A stretch of DNA of 13,324 nucleotides from a bacterium (GCA_004562765.1 SFRL01000064.1:1-13324); one strand, 5' to 3'; positions 1-7,812 are shown, counted from the stretch's first letter. The notes: generated by a model not told the origin, from the sequence alone. Made by a program: numbers and translations.

Positions 1-98
1 CCTTATCTACGGATCAGAGGAAGGCAGAAGCAAGGCTGCGGTTACCCACCTAGCTTTAGCTAGGAGTCAAAATACAAGAAACGGCATTTTGGGTTTTT
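1..98 (+). ncRNA. ssrS: 6S RNA, 3' end (partial, cut by window start)
   Basis: The stretch GCAAGGCTGCGGTTACCCACCT resembles, from memory, the 3' half of Bacillus 6S RNA (bsrA), which has a TGCGGTTCCCACCT block followed by a small hairpin. Here that block is followed by a hairpin at 49-64 (CCTAGC/GCTAGG). The segment AAACGGCATTTTGGGTTTTT at about 80-98 would be the 3' strand of the closing stem plus a short U tail; its 5' partner lies outside the window. 6S RNA mimics an open promoter and sequesters housekeeping RNA polymerase. No ORF uses this stretch. The exact 3' end is uncertain. The 99-171 stretch downstream is A-rich and I see no gene in it. Confidence 0.7.
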
Positions 99-171
99 AC
101 AAAAGAATCATAAGCTACAAAAGCGAAACAGACTTTCTGTGCGATACAAAAGATAAAATATCAAAATCAAC

Positions 172-207
172 AAAAGAAGCTGCAGGTTAAGAGCTGCAGC
201 TTCTTTT
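172..207 (+). terminator. Rho-independent terminator before the SpoIID-domain gene
   Basis: This is a perfect 14-bp inverted repeat: AAAAGAAGCTGCAG at 172-185 and its complement at 194-207, with an 8-nt loop. The arms begin with A's and end in T's, so it can work in both directions. It probably stops transcription coming from the 6S RNA side. No clear promoter is visible between it and the ATG at 245. Confidence 0.75.
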
Positions 208-244
208 AACTTTGAGTGAAAGATCGGAAAGTTGAACTTATTAC

Positions 245-1984
245 ATGAAAAAGAATCGAATCCTTGACAAAAATCAAATCGTTGTGGCATGTCTGTTTTT
301 TATCTGCGTGCTGCTTATATTCACAATCTTCTTCATCAGTAATCGAACGATCCCTGCTGCACAGGATACACAGTCCTGTGTGACACGTGAAGATGTGGCA
401 GAGGCGTATGCATTTCTCGGGCAGGATGAGGCTGTGGAGTCGGTGTTGTCCGGTTCGTCGTCGGATAAGGTGTTTACATATGGAGAGTACCGGGAATTTT
501 TAAAGCAGCTTCATCTGTGGGAAGCCGGAAATTTCGAAGGATTTCTGGATTGGGATGACCGGAAGGATGAGGGCGTGTCTCCGGACGTGCTTTCAGAGAG
601 CCGGGATGTTGTCGCGGAACTGTTTGAGACGAGGGCGGCAGAGCAGGAGCAGCGCGAAGAACCACCGGTGGCAGAGACAAAACCTTCTGTACCGCAGGTG
701 GATGAGAATACAAAGATCCGTGTATTGCTTTTGCAAAACGGTATGCCTGTGGCAAACGAGATCCGTTTTTCTGCGAACGAGACATATTCCATTTCCTGGG
801 GTAAGAAGACGAAGGAGAAGAAGAAAAATCAGGTGATCTGTGCCGGACAGTTGAAGCTTGCGGTCGGTGAGTCGGCAGTCGTGCAGTCAGAAAAGGGCGA
901 GGTCTATCTGGCGGACGAACAGGGTGATCGTGATACGCTGGGCTATACCGGCAGTTTTCGGATCACGCGCTACGAAGACGGATATGCCGTGGTCAATGAG
1001 GTGAAGATCGAAGATTATCTTTACGGCGTCGTACAGAGCGAGATGCCGGCGTACTTTGAGGAGGAGGCGCTGAAGGCACAGGCGGTCTGTGCCAGAACAT
1101 ATATTGTGACACAGCTCATGCAGGATAATTATCCGCAGTATGAGGCGGATGTGGATGACTCTGTGCGCTTTCAGGTTTACAATAAAGCTGCGCCGGATAC
1201 GCGCGTTGTGAAGGCTGTTGACGCCACGAGAGGGCAGATTCTCACAAAGGACGGACTACCGATCAACGCATACTTTTTCTCTACTTCCCATGGTGTGACA
1301 AGCGGCAGGGAGATATGGGGACTCTCTGAACTCGATTATCTGCAGCCTGTGAGAGGGAACAAGGATACAGACATGCCGGATCTGTCCGATGAGGAGACTT
1401 TCCGTGCGTATATCAGGGAGAGCGATGCGGATGATTACGATGCGCCGAGCAGTTATTACCGATGGAAGGCAACGCTGGATATCAGCGATCATCTGTCAGA
1501 TGTGAAAACGCTTCTGCGGGGGATTGACGAGATACAGCCGGAATGTGTTATAATAAGAGACGATCGTGGTCAGCAGACAACGGCGGCGGTAATGGATGGC
1601 TGGAAGGAAGTGCAACAGTTAAAGGTACTGGAGCGTTCTTCGACAGGCGCGGTATTACGGCTTTTGATCGTTTTTTCTGACGGCGAGGTGGAACTGTCGA
1701 ATGAAAACTATATCCGACAGGTACTGGGTGTATGGATGGATAAATTACAGGATAAGGATGGCAGTCCCGTGAAGTCGGGGGATATGCTGCCCAGTGTTTA
1801 TTTCTATGTGCAGCCCATCAAGGAGGGAATCGTGCTCTTTGGCGGCGGACTGGGTCATGGGATCGGTATGAGCCAGTACGGTGCGAACGGACTGGCGAAG
1901 CAGGGCGCCGACATGAAGGCGATCCTGGAATTTTACTACAAGGATATCTGTCTGGAACAATTATATTGTGAGGATATTACATGA
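245..1984 (+). CDS. Membrane-anchored SpoIID/LytB-domain protein (putative peptidoglycan lytic transglycosylase)
   Basis: The 579-residue product has a basic N-terminus and one hydrophobic anchor (about residues 12-32) with no obvious lipobox or cleavage site. Residues 40-155 are unrecognised and end in a Glu/Gln/Pro-rich linker. The SpoIID domain runs from about 157 to 570. It includes VKIEDYLYGVVQSEMP at about 253-268, where Glu266 matches the catalytic Glu of SpoIID transglycosylases, then EALKAQAVCARTY, and the C-terminal GHGIGMSQYGANGLA block at 537-551. Family members strip stem peptide-free peptidoglycan at the cell surface, and SpoIID does so during engulfment. This protein is much longer than Bacillus SpoIID (about 340 aa) and is not beside the usual sporulation genes, so it may be a paralogue acting in vegetative cell-wall turnover. 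The ribosome binding site is weak (GGAAAG at 226-231, 13 nt from the ATG). Its stop overlaps the next gene's start (ATGA). Confidence 0.85.
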   Translation: MKKNRILDKNQIVVACLFFICVLLIFTIFFISNRTIPAAQDTQSCVTREDVAEAYAFLGQDEAVESVLSGSSSDKVFTYGEYREFLKQLHLWEAGNFEGFLDWDDRKDEGVSPDVLSESRDVVAELFETRAAEQEQREEPPVAETKPSVPQVDENTKIRVLLLQNGMPVANEIRFSANETYSISWGKKTKEKKKNQVICAGQLKLAVGESAVVQSEKGEVYLADEQGDRDTLGYTGSFRITRYEDGYAVVNEVKIEDYLYGVVQSEMPAYFEEEALKAQAVCARTYIVTQLMQDNYPQYEADVDDSVRFQVYNKAAPDTRVVKAVDATRGQILTKDGLPINAYFFSTSHGVTSGREIWGLSELDYLQPVRGNKDTDMPDLSDEETFRAYIRESDADDYDAPSSYYRWKATLDISDHLSDVKTLLRGIDEIQPECVIIRDDRGQQTTAAVMDGWKEVQQLKVLERSSTGAVLRLLIVFSDGEVELSNENYIRQVLGVWMDKLQDKDGSPVKSGDMLPSVYFYVQPIKEGIVLFGGGLGHGIGMSQYGANGLAKQGADMKAILEFYYKDICLEQLYCEDIT

Positions 1985-2835
1985 AGATCATAAGAGAAAT
2001 CATGCGGTTTGTGGAGGAGTGCAAATCGGATAATGTGACTGCATACGCAGCACAGTCTGCTTATTTCACATTGCTTTCACTGATCCCGTTTTTGCTGTTT
2101 TTCGGTGCGCTGTTGAAATATACACCGGTATCACTGGACTTCCTTGTGAAGGGGGTAAATCTGGTTCTGCCGGACTATATTTCCGGTTTTCTGGTGAGTA
2201 TCATTCGGGAAACCTATGAGAGTTCTGTCGGACTCATTTCCCTGTCCGCCATTTTTGCCATCTGGTCGGCTGCGAGAGGTATCCAGTATCTGACAGAAGG
2301 CTTGAATAAAATGTATGATCTGGAGGAGACCAGAAACTGGGTGGTGCTGCGGTTCTGGGCAAGTATCTATACGTTTATCATGATATTTTCGCTCATACTG
2401 ATGCTTGTCCTGCTTGTGTTCGGACGGACATTACAGCATTGGCTGACACAGTATTTTCCGGCGCTGGCGTTTATAGCAAATATTTTGTTGAAACTGAAAA
2501 GTCTGATTGGCATCGGAGGACTGACCTTCATTTTTGCCCTGTTTTACTGGGCATTTCCAAACCGGAAGGGAAAGGGCGGACAGCGGATCACATACTGGAA
2601 GCAGATTCCGGGGGCATTTATCTGCGCGGTTGCATGGTATGTTTTTTCTTTTGCAGTATCCGTCTATGTGAACTATTTTCATGGCTTTTCCAGCTATGGC
2701 AGTCTGACGACGATCGCACTTATTATGTTCTGGCTGTATTTTTGCATGTATATCCTTATGGTGTGCGCCGAGGTGAATAATCAGTATTCGGAGCGGATAT
2801 TTGCTTTGTTCAAGAAAAGAAAGCACCGCTCATGA
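1981..2835 (+). CDS. YihY/BrkB-family integral membrane protein
   Basis: The 284-residue product is a polytopic membrane protein with hydrophobic segments at about 28-45, 84-101, 122-148, 174-192, 211-231 and 240-264, and a basic Lys/Arg-rich tail. Family marks are the AYFTLLSLIPFLLF first helix, the IWSAARGIQYLTEGLNKMY block at about 94-112, and the YGSLTTIALIMFWLYFCMYILMVCAE end. The family was once misnamed RNase BN. Its transport or envelope role is not settled, so no substrate is assigned. The ATG lies in the ATGA overlap with the SpoIID-domain gene and has TGAGGA at 1969-1974 as its binding site, which points to translational coupling. The pairing of a wall-cleaving enzyme with a membrane protein suggests a shared envelope role, by inference only. 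Confidence 0.85.
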   Translation: MKIIREIMRFVEECKSDNVTAYAAQSAYFTLLSLIPFLLFFGALLKYTPVSLDFLVKGVNLVLPDYISGFLVSIIRETYESSVGLISLSAIFAIWSAARGIQYLTEGLNKMYDLEETRNWVVLRFWASIYTFIMIFSLILMLVLLVFGRTLQHWLTQYFPALAFIANILLKLKSLIGIGGLTFIFALFYWAFPNRKGKGGQRITYWKQIPGAFICAVAWYVFSFAVSVYVNYFHGFSSYGSLTTIALIMFWLYFCMYILMVCAEVNNQYSERIFALFKKRKHRS

Positions 2836-2853
2836 AAAACTGCTTGCAGTTTT
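2836..2853 (+). terminator. Short hairpin directly after the YihY stop, possible weak terminator
   Basis: The inverted repeat AAAACTG-CTTG-CAGTTTT begins on the first base after the TGA. It has a 7-bp stem, only three G-C pairs and a 4-nt loop, and ends in four T's, so it would be weak at best. It overlaps the -35 element of the next promoter. Confidence 0.35.
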
Positions 2854-2872
2854 CCGGTGGCTGTGCTAAGAT
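2844..2872 (+). promoter_or_regulatory. Promoter of the T-box/pheST transcript
   Basis: TTGCAG (2844-2849) is followed by a 17-nt spacer and TAAGAT (2867-2872), with TGC just before the -10 (extended -10 form). Transcription would start at about 2878-2880. This is the expected place for the 5' end of a T-box leader of roughly 295 nt. Confidence 0.65.
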
Positions 2873-2878
2873 ACCAAA

Positions 2879-3147
2879 AGACATATAAAAAATGCAAGGA
2901 TGGCGCATAGTAGTCATATACACTGCTGACAGAGAGAAGAAGCTGACGGCTGAGAGCTTCTTTCAGATAAGGTATATAACGAATTTTCACGCCGGAGCAG
3001 CACAGGGGAAGCGCATGTGCGTGGTAGTCTGTGACGCGGCACACGTTACGTGCAAAGAGTGTCCGGTTCTTTTTTATGGAATCGGGAAACCGGGTGGTAC
3101 CGCGGAAAAAGTTTCGTCCCAGGATTTTTGTCCTGGGACTTTTTTTT
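2879..3147 (+). promoter_or_regulatory. T-box riboswitch, tRNA-Phe responsive (UUC specifier)
   Basis: The diagnostic T-box element GGGTGGTACCGCGG lies at 3092-3105, just before an intrinsic terminator and the pheS start. Its UGGU can pair with the ACCA 3' end of an uncharged tRNA. Upstream, a Stem I-like region has an AGAGAG-type element at 2931-2936 and an apical hairpin (AAGAAGCT at 2937-2944 with AGCTTCTT at 2955-2962). The 3' side of Stem I contains GAATTTTCAC at 2981-2990, where TTC (2986-2988) is the likely specifier triplet for Phe. Uncharged tRNA-Phe would stabilise the antiterminator and allow expression of pheS and the genes behind it. The specifier is read by eye; its identity agrees with the downstream genes. 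Confidence 0.9.
3116..3147 (+). terminator. T-box regulatory terminator
   Basis: There is a 9-bp stem, GTCCCAGGA (3116-3124) with TCCTGGGAC (3131-3139), a 6-nt loop and eight T's at 3140-3147. It lies 11 nt after the T-box sequence. The upstream arm overlaps the GTTTCGTCCC segment that would be engaged in the competing antiterminator. Confidence 0.9.
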
Positions 3148-3174
3148 ACGATCAAAACAAAAAGGAGAACGATC

Positions 3175-4197
3175 ATGAAAGAAAAGCTGCAAAAAATCAG
3201 AGAACGCGCAATCGCTGAGATCCAGAACTCAGACGGTCTGGAAAAGCTGGGCGAGGTGCGAAATACGATCCTCGGAAAAAAAGGTGAGCTGACCGCCGTA
3301 TTAAAGGGAATGAAGGATGTGCCTCCGGAGGATCGTCCGAAGGTCGGACAGTGGGTCAATGAGACCCGTGAGGCCATTGAGAGCATTTTGGCAGAGCAGA
3401 CAAAGAAACTGGAGGCAGAGGCACTGCGTCTGCGCTATGAGGCAGAGAAGATCGATGTCACAATGCCTGCCGTAAAGCCCGCAAAGGGAAATCTGCATCC
3501 GATCACACAGGTGCGCAACCAGCTCACGGATATTTTCGCATCCATGGGCTTTGAGATCTATGAGGGAACGGAGATCGAGACCGATTATTACAATTTTACT
3601 GCATTAAACACACCCCAGGATCATCCGGCGCGTGATATGCAGGATACATTTTACCTGTCACCGGAATTCCTGCTGCGCACGCAGACTTCTGCCGGACAGA
3701 TCCATGTCATGGAGGCAAAGAAGCCGCCGATCAAGATCATTTCACCCGGAAAAGTATTCCGGTCTGACGATGATGCAACCCATTCACCCATGTTTACACA
3801 GATGGAAGGTCTGGTTGTGGACAAAGGCATCACATTGTGTGATCTGAAGGGCATGCTGGATGAGTTTGTAAAGAAGATCTTTGGCAAAAATGTGACCACG
3901 AGACTTCGTCCTTCTTACTTCCCGTTTACCGAGCCGTCTGTTGAGGTTGACGTGAGCTGCTTCCAGTGTGGCGGTAAAGGCTGCAAGCTGTGCAAGGGTA
4001 CCGGGTGGATCGAAGTGCTTGGGGCCGGTGTGGTAAACAATAAGGTGCTTGAGGGATGCGGTGTAGATACGAATGAATACAGTGGTTTTGCTTTCGGTAT
4101 CGGTATTGAGCGTATTGCCATGTTAAAGTACGGCATTAACAACATCAAGCTGCTATTTGAGTCAGATCTGCGTGTATTGAATCAGATCGATGATTAG
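3175..4197 (+). CDS. pheS: Phenylalanyl-tRNA synthetase alpha subunit
   Basis: This is the catalytic subunit of the (alpha-beta)2 enzyme that joins Phe to tRNA-Phe in the cytoplasm. I start it at the ATG at 3175 (MKEKLQKIRE) because AAAGGAG at 3161-3167 precedes it; the open frame runs farther upstream only through the T-box leader. The product has 340 residues, normal for the family. An N-terminal coiled coil (about 1-90) is followed by the class II core: DHPARDMQDTFY at 149-160, LLRTQTSAGQ at 167-176, FRSDDDATHSPMF at 195-207, FPFTEPSVEVDV at 249-260, and motif 3 GFAFGIGIERIAML at 304-317. Residues 262, 265, 270 and 273 are cysteines in a CxxC-x4-CxxC arrangement, a likely metal-binding insert that E. 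coli PheS lacks. The FHQ of E. coli is FTQ here (207-209). It is cotranscribed with pheT. Confidence 0.97.
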   Translation: MKEKLQKIRERAIAEIQNSDGLEKLGEVRNTILGKKGELTAVLKGMKDVPPEDRPKVGQWVNETREAIESILAEQTKKLEAEALRLRYEAEKIDVTMPAVKPAKGNLHPITQVRNQLTDIFASMGFEIYEGTEIETDYYNFTALNTPQDHPARDMQDTFYLSPEFLLRTQTSAGQIHVMEAKKPPIKIISPGKVFRSDDDATHSPMFTQMEGLVVDKGITLCDLKGMLDEFVKKIFGKNVTTRLRPSYFPFTEPSVEVDVSCFQCGGKGCKLCKGTGWIEVLGAGVVNNKVLEGCGVDTNEYSGFAFGIGIERIAMLKYGINNIKLLFESDLRVLNQIDD

Positions 4198-4221
4198 GAT
4201 TAGGATAAAAGGAGGCAAATC

Positions 4222-6642
4222 ATGTTAGCACCGTTAAGCTGGTTAAAAGATTATGTAGATATAGATGTCACCCCGAAGGAGCTGGAGGAAAAGCTGTTTT
4301 CCTGCGGTTTTGAGGTGGAGGAACTGATTGAGGTCGGAAAGGATATTTCCGGTGTTGTTGTAGGTCTGGTAAAGGAATGCGAGCCGATCCCCGAGACACA
4401 CCTGAGCTTATGTCAGGTGGACGCAGGCACGCACGGTACGTTCCAGATCTGCTGTGGCGCGGACAATGTATGCGCCGGTAAGAAATTCCCGGTTGCGCTC
4501 GTTGGAGCAACCGTTTATGCAACTGCAAAAGATCACGTGACTATCGAGGGCGTGATGACGATCAAGAAGGGAAAACTGCGCGGTTATGAGTCGCAGGGTA
4601 TGCTCTGCTCCGGCACAGAGCTCGGATTAAACGAGGATCTGTATCCGGGCGCAGGCTACAACGGACTGCTCGTTCTGCCCGATGACGCGGAGGTGGGAGC
4701 AGATGTAAAGCCGATCCTTGGTATGGACGACTGGATCTTTGACATTGCGATCACTGCAAACCGTCCGGACTGCCAGAGCATTTACGGCATTGCAAGAGAA
4801 GTGGCAGCTGTGCTGAACAAACCCTGCAAAGAGCCTGCACTGGATTACACAGAGACAGATGTAAAGAAAGAGGGATTCACGGTAAATGTGGCAGCACAGG
4901 ATCTGTGCCCTCGTTATATCGCACATTATGTATATGACGTAAAGATCGCACCCTCACCGGCATGGATGCGTCGCAGACTGGCACTGGTCGGCATCGGTTC
5001 AATCTCTAACGTCGTAGATATCACAAACTATATCTTAAAAGAGCTGGGACAGCCGATGCATGCATTTGACGATTCCTTCCTCAAGGGCAATGCGATCAAT
5101 GTCAGACGCGCAAATGACGGAGAGAAGATCGTCACCCTGGACGAGAAGGAGTTTGCGCTGAACAATTCCAATCTGGTCATCTGTGACGGTGAGCGTCCGG
5201 TGGCTCTGGCCGGTATCATGGGTGGACTGAATTCCGAGATCCTCGACACCACCACAGAGGTGATGTTTGAGGCTGCAAAATTCATGCGTGACAATATCCG
5301 TAAGAGTTCCCGTGCCCTGGGTCAGGCATCTGACTCCAGTGCGATGTATGCAAAGGGTGTCTATGAGTACACGACTGTGATGGCAATGAAGCGTGCGCTG
5401 CACCTGATCGAGGAGCTTGGCTGCGGTAAGGTTTCTTCTACACATGTAGAAGTGTCTACCGGAAATTCTGTTGAACCGAAGGAAATGAAAGTCAGTGTGA
5501 AAAAGGTGAATGGTGTGTTGGGTATCGAGGTGCCGAATGAGGAGATCATTCGCATCCTGACAAACCTGAATTTCGCGCCGGTCATCAACGGTGATGAGCT
5601 GACACTTCAAATACCTGCTTATCGTGAGGATATGGATTCTTACCCGGATGTGGCAGAGGAAGTCATCCGTATGTACGGCTATGACCATGTGATCCCGACC
5701 TTCATGCCCACCGCAGAGGTAACCCTTGGCGGTCTGAACTTAAAGCAGAAATCTGAGCTGAAGATCAAAAACGCATTGTGTGCAGCAGGTGCTTATGAGG
5801 GAATCCATTACTCCTTCTTCTCGCCTTCCGATCTGGATCTGTTACGGCTGCCGGAGGACGCACCGGAGCGTCATGCGATCAGGCTGATCAACCCGATCAA
5901 TATTGATCTGTCTCTGATGCGTACGACACTTGCACCGGAAATGCTGCATGCCATCGCACGGAATCAGAAGAAGGGCATTTTAGAGGGACGTATCTTTGAA
6001 CTTGGAAATATCTTTATCCCGAAGGATCTGCCGTTAACGGAGTATCCGGATGAGCGCGAGACATTATGTGTCGGCGTATTCGGTGAAAATGAGTCCTTCT
6101 ATACCTTAAAGGGACTGGCAGAAGTGGTTGCGAAGACTCTGGGCGTGACCTTTACCTATGAGGCGGCAGCAAAGACCTTCCTGCATCCCTATCAGACCGC
6201 AGAGGTGTTCTGTGAGGGAGAAAAGATCGGTTATCTTGGAAAGGTTTCCTATGAGATACAGGATGAACTTGACATGCGTGTGCAGGCGTTTGTGATGGAA
6301 CTGGATGTGCGTGTGCTCAGTCAGTGGTACGGAAAAGCACAGGTATTCAAGCCGCTGCCGAAGTTTGCGGAAGAGAAGCGTGACTTCGCATTTGTTGTGG
6401 ACAAGGGAATCACCTGCGCACAGATTGAAAATGGAATCAAAGAGGCATGCAAGTATGTGACGGATGTACAGTTGTTTGATGTTTACGAAGGTATCCAGCT
6501 CGGACCAAACAAAAAGAGCATGGCATTCTCCGTTGTATTTACTCCGGCTGAGGAGGAATTCAACAGTGAGATGGTGGAAGGCTTTGTAAAGAAGATCCTG
6601 AAGAATCTCGAGCGAAATCTGCAGATCACGCTGCGTGCTTAG
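4222..6642 (+). CDS. pheT: Phenylalanyl-tRNA synthetase beta subunit
   Basis: This is the non-catalytic and editing subunit of Phe-tRNA synthetase, partner of PheS. The 806 residues match the usual length. In order, I see an N-terminal segment (MLAPLSWLKDYVDI), an EMAP/tRNA-binding fold at about 40-150, the B3/B4 region at about 210-385 that in this family hydrolyses mischarged Tyr-tRNA-Phe, the B5 DNA-binding-like domain at about 421-495 including DVAEEVIRMYGYD, a degenerate synthetase core at about 500-690, and the ferredoxin-fold anticodon-binding domain from about 708 (FKPLPKFAEEKRDFAFVVD) to the end. A strong binding site, AAAAGGAGG (4207-4215), lies 6 nt before the ATG. The gap to pheS is 24 nt and to queA 15 nt, so one transcript under T-box control is expected. 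Confidence 0.97.
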   Translation: MLAPLSWLKDYVDIDVTPKELEEKLFSCGFEVEELIEVGKDISGVVVGLVKECEPIPETHLSLCQVDAGTHGTFQICCGADNVCAGKKFPVALVGATVYATAKDHVTIEGVMTIKKGKLRGYESQGMLCSGTELGLNEDLYPGAGYNGLLVLPDDAEVGADVKPILGMDDWIFDIAITANRPDCQSIYGIAREVAAVLNKPCKEPALDYTETDVKKEGFTVNVAAQDLCPRYIAHYVYDVKIAPSPAWMRRRLALVGIGSISNVVDITNYILKELGQPMHAFDDSFLKGNAINVRRANDGEKIVTLDEKEFALNNSNLVICDGERPVALAGIMGGLNSEILDTTTEVMFEAAKFMRDNIRKSSRALGQASDSSAMYAKGVYEYTTVMAMKRALHLIEELGCGKVSSTHVEVSTGNSVEPKEMKVSVKKVNGVLGIEVPNEEIIRILTNLNFAPVINGDELTLQIPAYREDMDSYPDVAEEVIRMYGYDHVIPTFMPTAEVTLGGLNLKQKSELKIKNALCAAGAYEGIHYSFFSPSDLDLLRLPEDAPERHAIRLINPINIDLSLMRTTLAPEMLHAIARNQKKGILEGRIFELGNIFIPKDLPLTEYPDERETLCVGVFGENESFYTLKGLAEVVAKTLGVTFTYEAAAKTFLHPYQTAEVFCEGEKIGYLGKVSYEIQDELDMRVQAFVMELDVRVLSQWYGKAQVFKPLPKFAEEKRDFAFVVDKGITCAQIENGIKEACKYVTDVQLFDVYEGIQLGPNKKSMAFSVVFTPAEEEFNSEMVEGFVKKILKNLERNLQITLRA

Positions 6643-6657
6643 TGAGGAATCATAGAA

Positions 6658-7683
6658 ATGGATGTAAAGGATTTTTATTATGATCTGCCACAGGAACTGA
6701 TCGCGCAGGATCCGTTGGAGGACCGTTCCAGCTCCAGACTGCTGGTACTGGGGAAAGAAGACGGATCTATCCGCCATGAGATATTTCGAAATATCACACA
6801 GTATTTAAACGCCGGTGACTGTCTGGTGATCAACAACACAAAGGTCATTCCTGCCCGTCTGTTTGGCGAGCGGGAGGGAACCGGTGCCACCATCGAGATC
6901 CTTCTCTTAAAACGGAAGGAAAACGATATCTGGGAGACGCTTGTAAAACCCGGAAAAAAGGCAAAGCCCGGCACAAAGATCATTTTTGGCGGCGGACTTT
7001 TGACCGGTGAGGTCGTGGATGTGGTGGAGGACGGCAACCGTCTGATCCAATTTTCCTACGAGGGTATTTTTGAGGAGATCTTAGATCAGCTGGGACAGAT
7101 GCCGCTGCCGCCTTATATCACGCATACGCTGCAGGATAAGAACCGCTATCAGACGGTGTATGCAAAATATGACGGATCGGCAGCCGCGCCCACGGCCGGA
7201 CTGCATTTCACGCCGGAGCTTTTAGAGGAGATCCGCGGGAAGGGCGTAAAGATCGCAGAAGTGACGCTGCATGTGGGTCTTGGCACGTTTCGTCCTGTAA
7301 AGGTGGAAAATGTTCAGGATCATCATATGCACTCAGAGTACTATGAGGTGACAGAGGAAGCGGCAGCACTCATCAATGAGACAAAGCAGGCGGGCGGACG
7401 TGTGATCGCTGTCGGAACAACGAGCTGCCGGACATTGGAATCTGCTGCGGCGGAGGACGGGAGTCTCACCGCGAAAAGCGGGTGGACGGATATTTTTATC
7501 TATCCGGGCTATACGTTCAAAGTGATCGACGCATTGATCACGAATTTCCATCTGCCGGAGTCCACGCTGGTCATGCTGGTCAGCGCGCTGGCAGGAAGAG
7601 ATCATATCATGAATGCTTATGCCGAGGCGGTCAAAGAGCGCTATCGTTTTTTCAGCTTTGGTGATGCAATGTTTATACAGTAA
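6658..7683 (+). CDS. queA: S-adenosylmethionine:tRNA ribosyltransferase-isomerase
   Basis: QueA transfers and isomerises the ribosyl part of S-adenosylmethionine onto 7-aminomethyl-7-deazaguanine at tRNA position 34, giving epoxyqueuosine. The 341 residues are full length. Family marks are DFYYDLPQELIAQDPLEDRSSSRLL near the start, NTKVIPARLFGER at about 61-73, APTAGLHFT at about 178-186, HVGLGTFRPVKVE, the HHMHSEYY block at about 222-229, GTTSCRTLES at about 253-262, and the ITNFHLPESTLVMLVSALAG tail. The ATG has TGAGGA at 6643-6648 as its binding site. It starts 15 nt after pheT with no terminator between, so it probably shares the T-box-controlled transcript. That would tie queuosine modification to Phe status, although tRNA-Phe is not itself a queuosine tRNA, so the link may be only positional. 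Confidence 0.96.
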   Translation: MDVKDFYYDLPQELIAQDPLEDRSSSRLLVLGKEDGSIRHEIFRNITQYLNAGDCLVINNTKVIPARLFGEREGTGATIEILLLKRKENDIWETLVKPGKKAKPGTKIIFGGGLLTGEVVDVVEDGNRLIQFSYEGIFEEILDQLGQMPLPPYITHTLQDKNRYQTVYAKYDGSAAAPTAGLHFTPELLEEIRGKGVKIAEVTLHVGLGTFRPVKVENVQDHHMHSEYYEVTEEAAALINETKQAGGRVIAVGTTSCRTLESAAAEDGSLTAKSGWTDIFIYPGYTFKVIDALITNFHLPESTLVMLVSALAGRDHIMNAYAEAVKERYRFFSFGDAMFIQ

Positions 7684-7688
7684 TATCG

Positions 7689-7718
7689 GTCGGAAGGAGC
7701 AATCCTTCCGGCTTTTTT
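7689..7718 (+). terminator. Terminator of the pheST-queA unit
   Basis: The stem CGGAAGGA (7691-7698) pairs with TCCTTCCG (7703-7710), closed by a GCAA tetraloop and extendable by a G-U and a G-C pair. Six T's follow at 7713-7718. It begins 5 nt after the queA stop. Confidence 0.9.
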
Positions 7719-7735
7719 ATCCTTCCGGCTTTTTT
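7702..7735 (+). repeat. Tandem duplication of the terminator's 3' arm and T tail
   Basis: ATCCTTCCGGCTTTTTT occurs twice back to back (7702-7718 and 7719-7735), identical over 17 bases. The second copy has no second upstream arm, but it could pair with the single CGGAAGG arm at 7691-7697 through a longer loop. It is followed by a further T-rich run. Confidence 0.9.
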
Positions 7736-7745
7736 TATTTTTTGC

Positions 7746-7774
7746 TAGGCAGGAAAGAGTGAGTGTGATATGAT
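7746..7774 (+). promoter_or_regulatory. Promoter of the PilZ gene
   Basis: TATGAT (7769-7774) is preceded by TGA, giving an extended -10. A 17-nt spacer upstream sits TAGGCA (7746-7751), a 4-of-6 match to the -35 consensus. Transcription would start near 7781, leaving a leader of about 30 nt. Confidence 0.5.
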
Positions 7775-7812
7775 TAAAAAAATAGATATTTAAGAAGGAG
7801 AGGTATAGATAC

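Noticed and set aside
1..98. RNase P RNA or tmRNA 3' end
   Set aside because: There is no CCA-type acceptor end, TpsiC-like arm or ACAGAA-GGCTTA-type block. The TGCGGTTACCCACCT block fits 6S RNA better.
3031..3174. Upstream extension of the pheS reading frame (would give 388 aa)
   Set aside because: The extra codons run through the T-box core and its terminator. The ATG at 3175 has AAAGGAG and gives the normal family length and N-terminus.
2781..3386. Minus-strand frame of 201 codons over the T-box leader and pheS start
   Set aside because: It overlaps the riboswitch and pheS, has no recognisable domain, and is explained as a chance open frame.
5035..5688. Minus-strand frame of 217 codons inside pheT
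   Set aside because: It is antisense to well-conserved pheT sequence, is rich in His/Cys/Ile codons typical of shadows, and shows no family pattern.
6106..6777. Minus-strand frame of 223 codons across pheT/queA
   Set aside because: It is antisense to two confident genes and has no domain or binding site that I can see.
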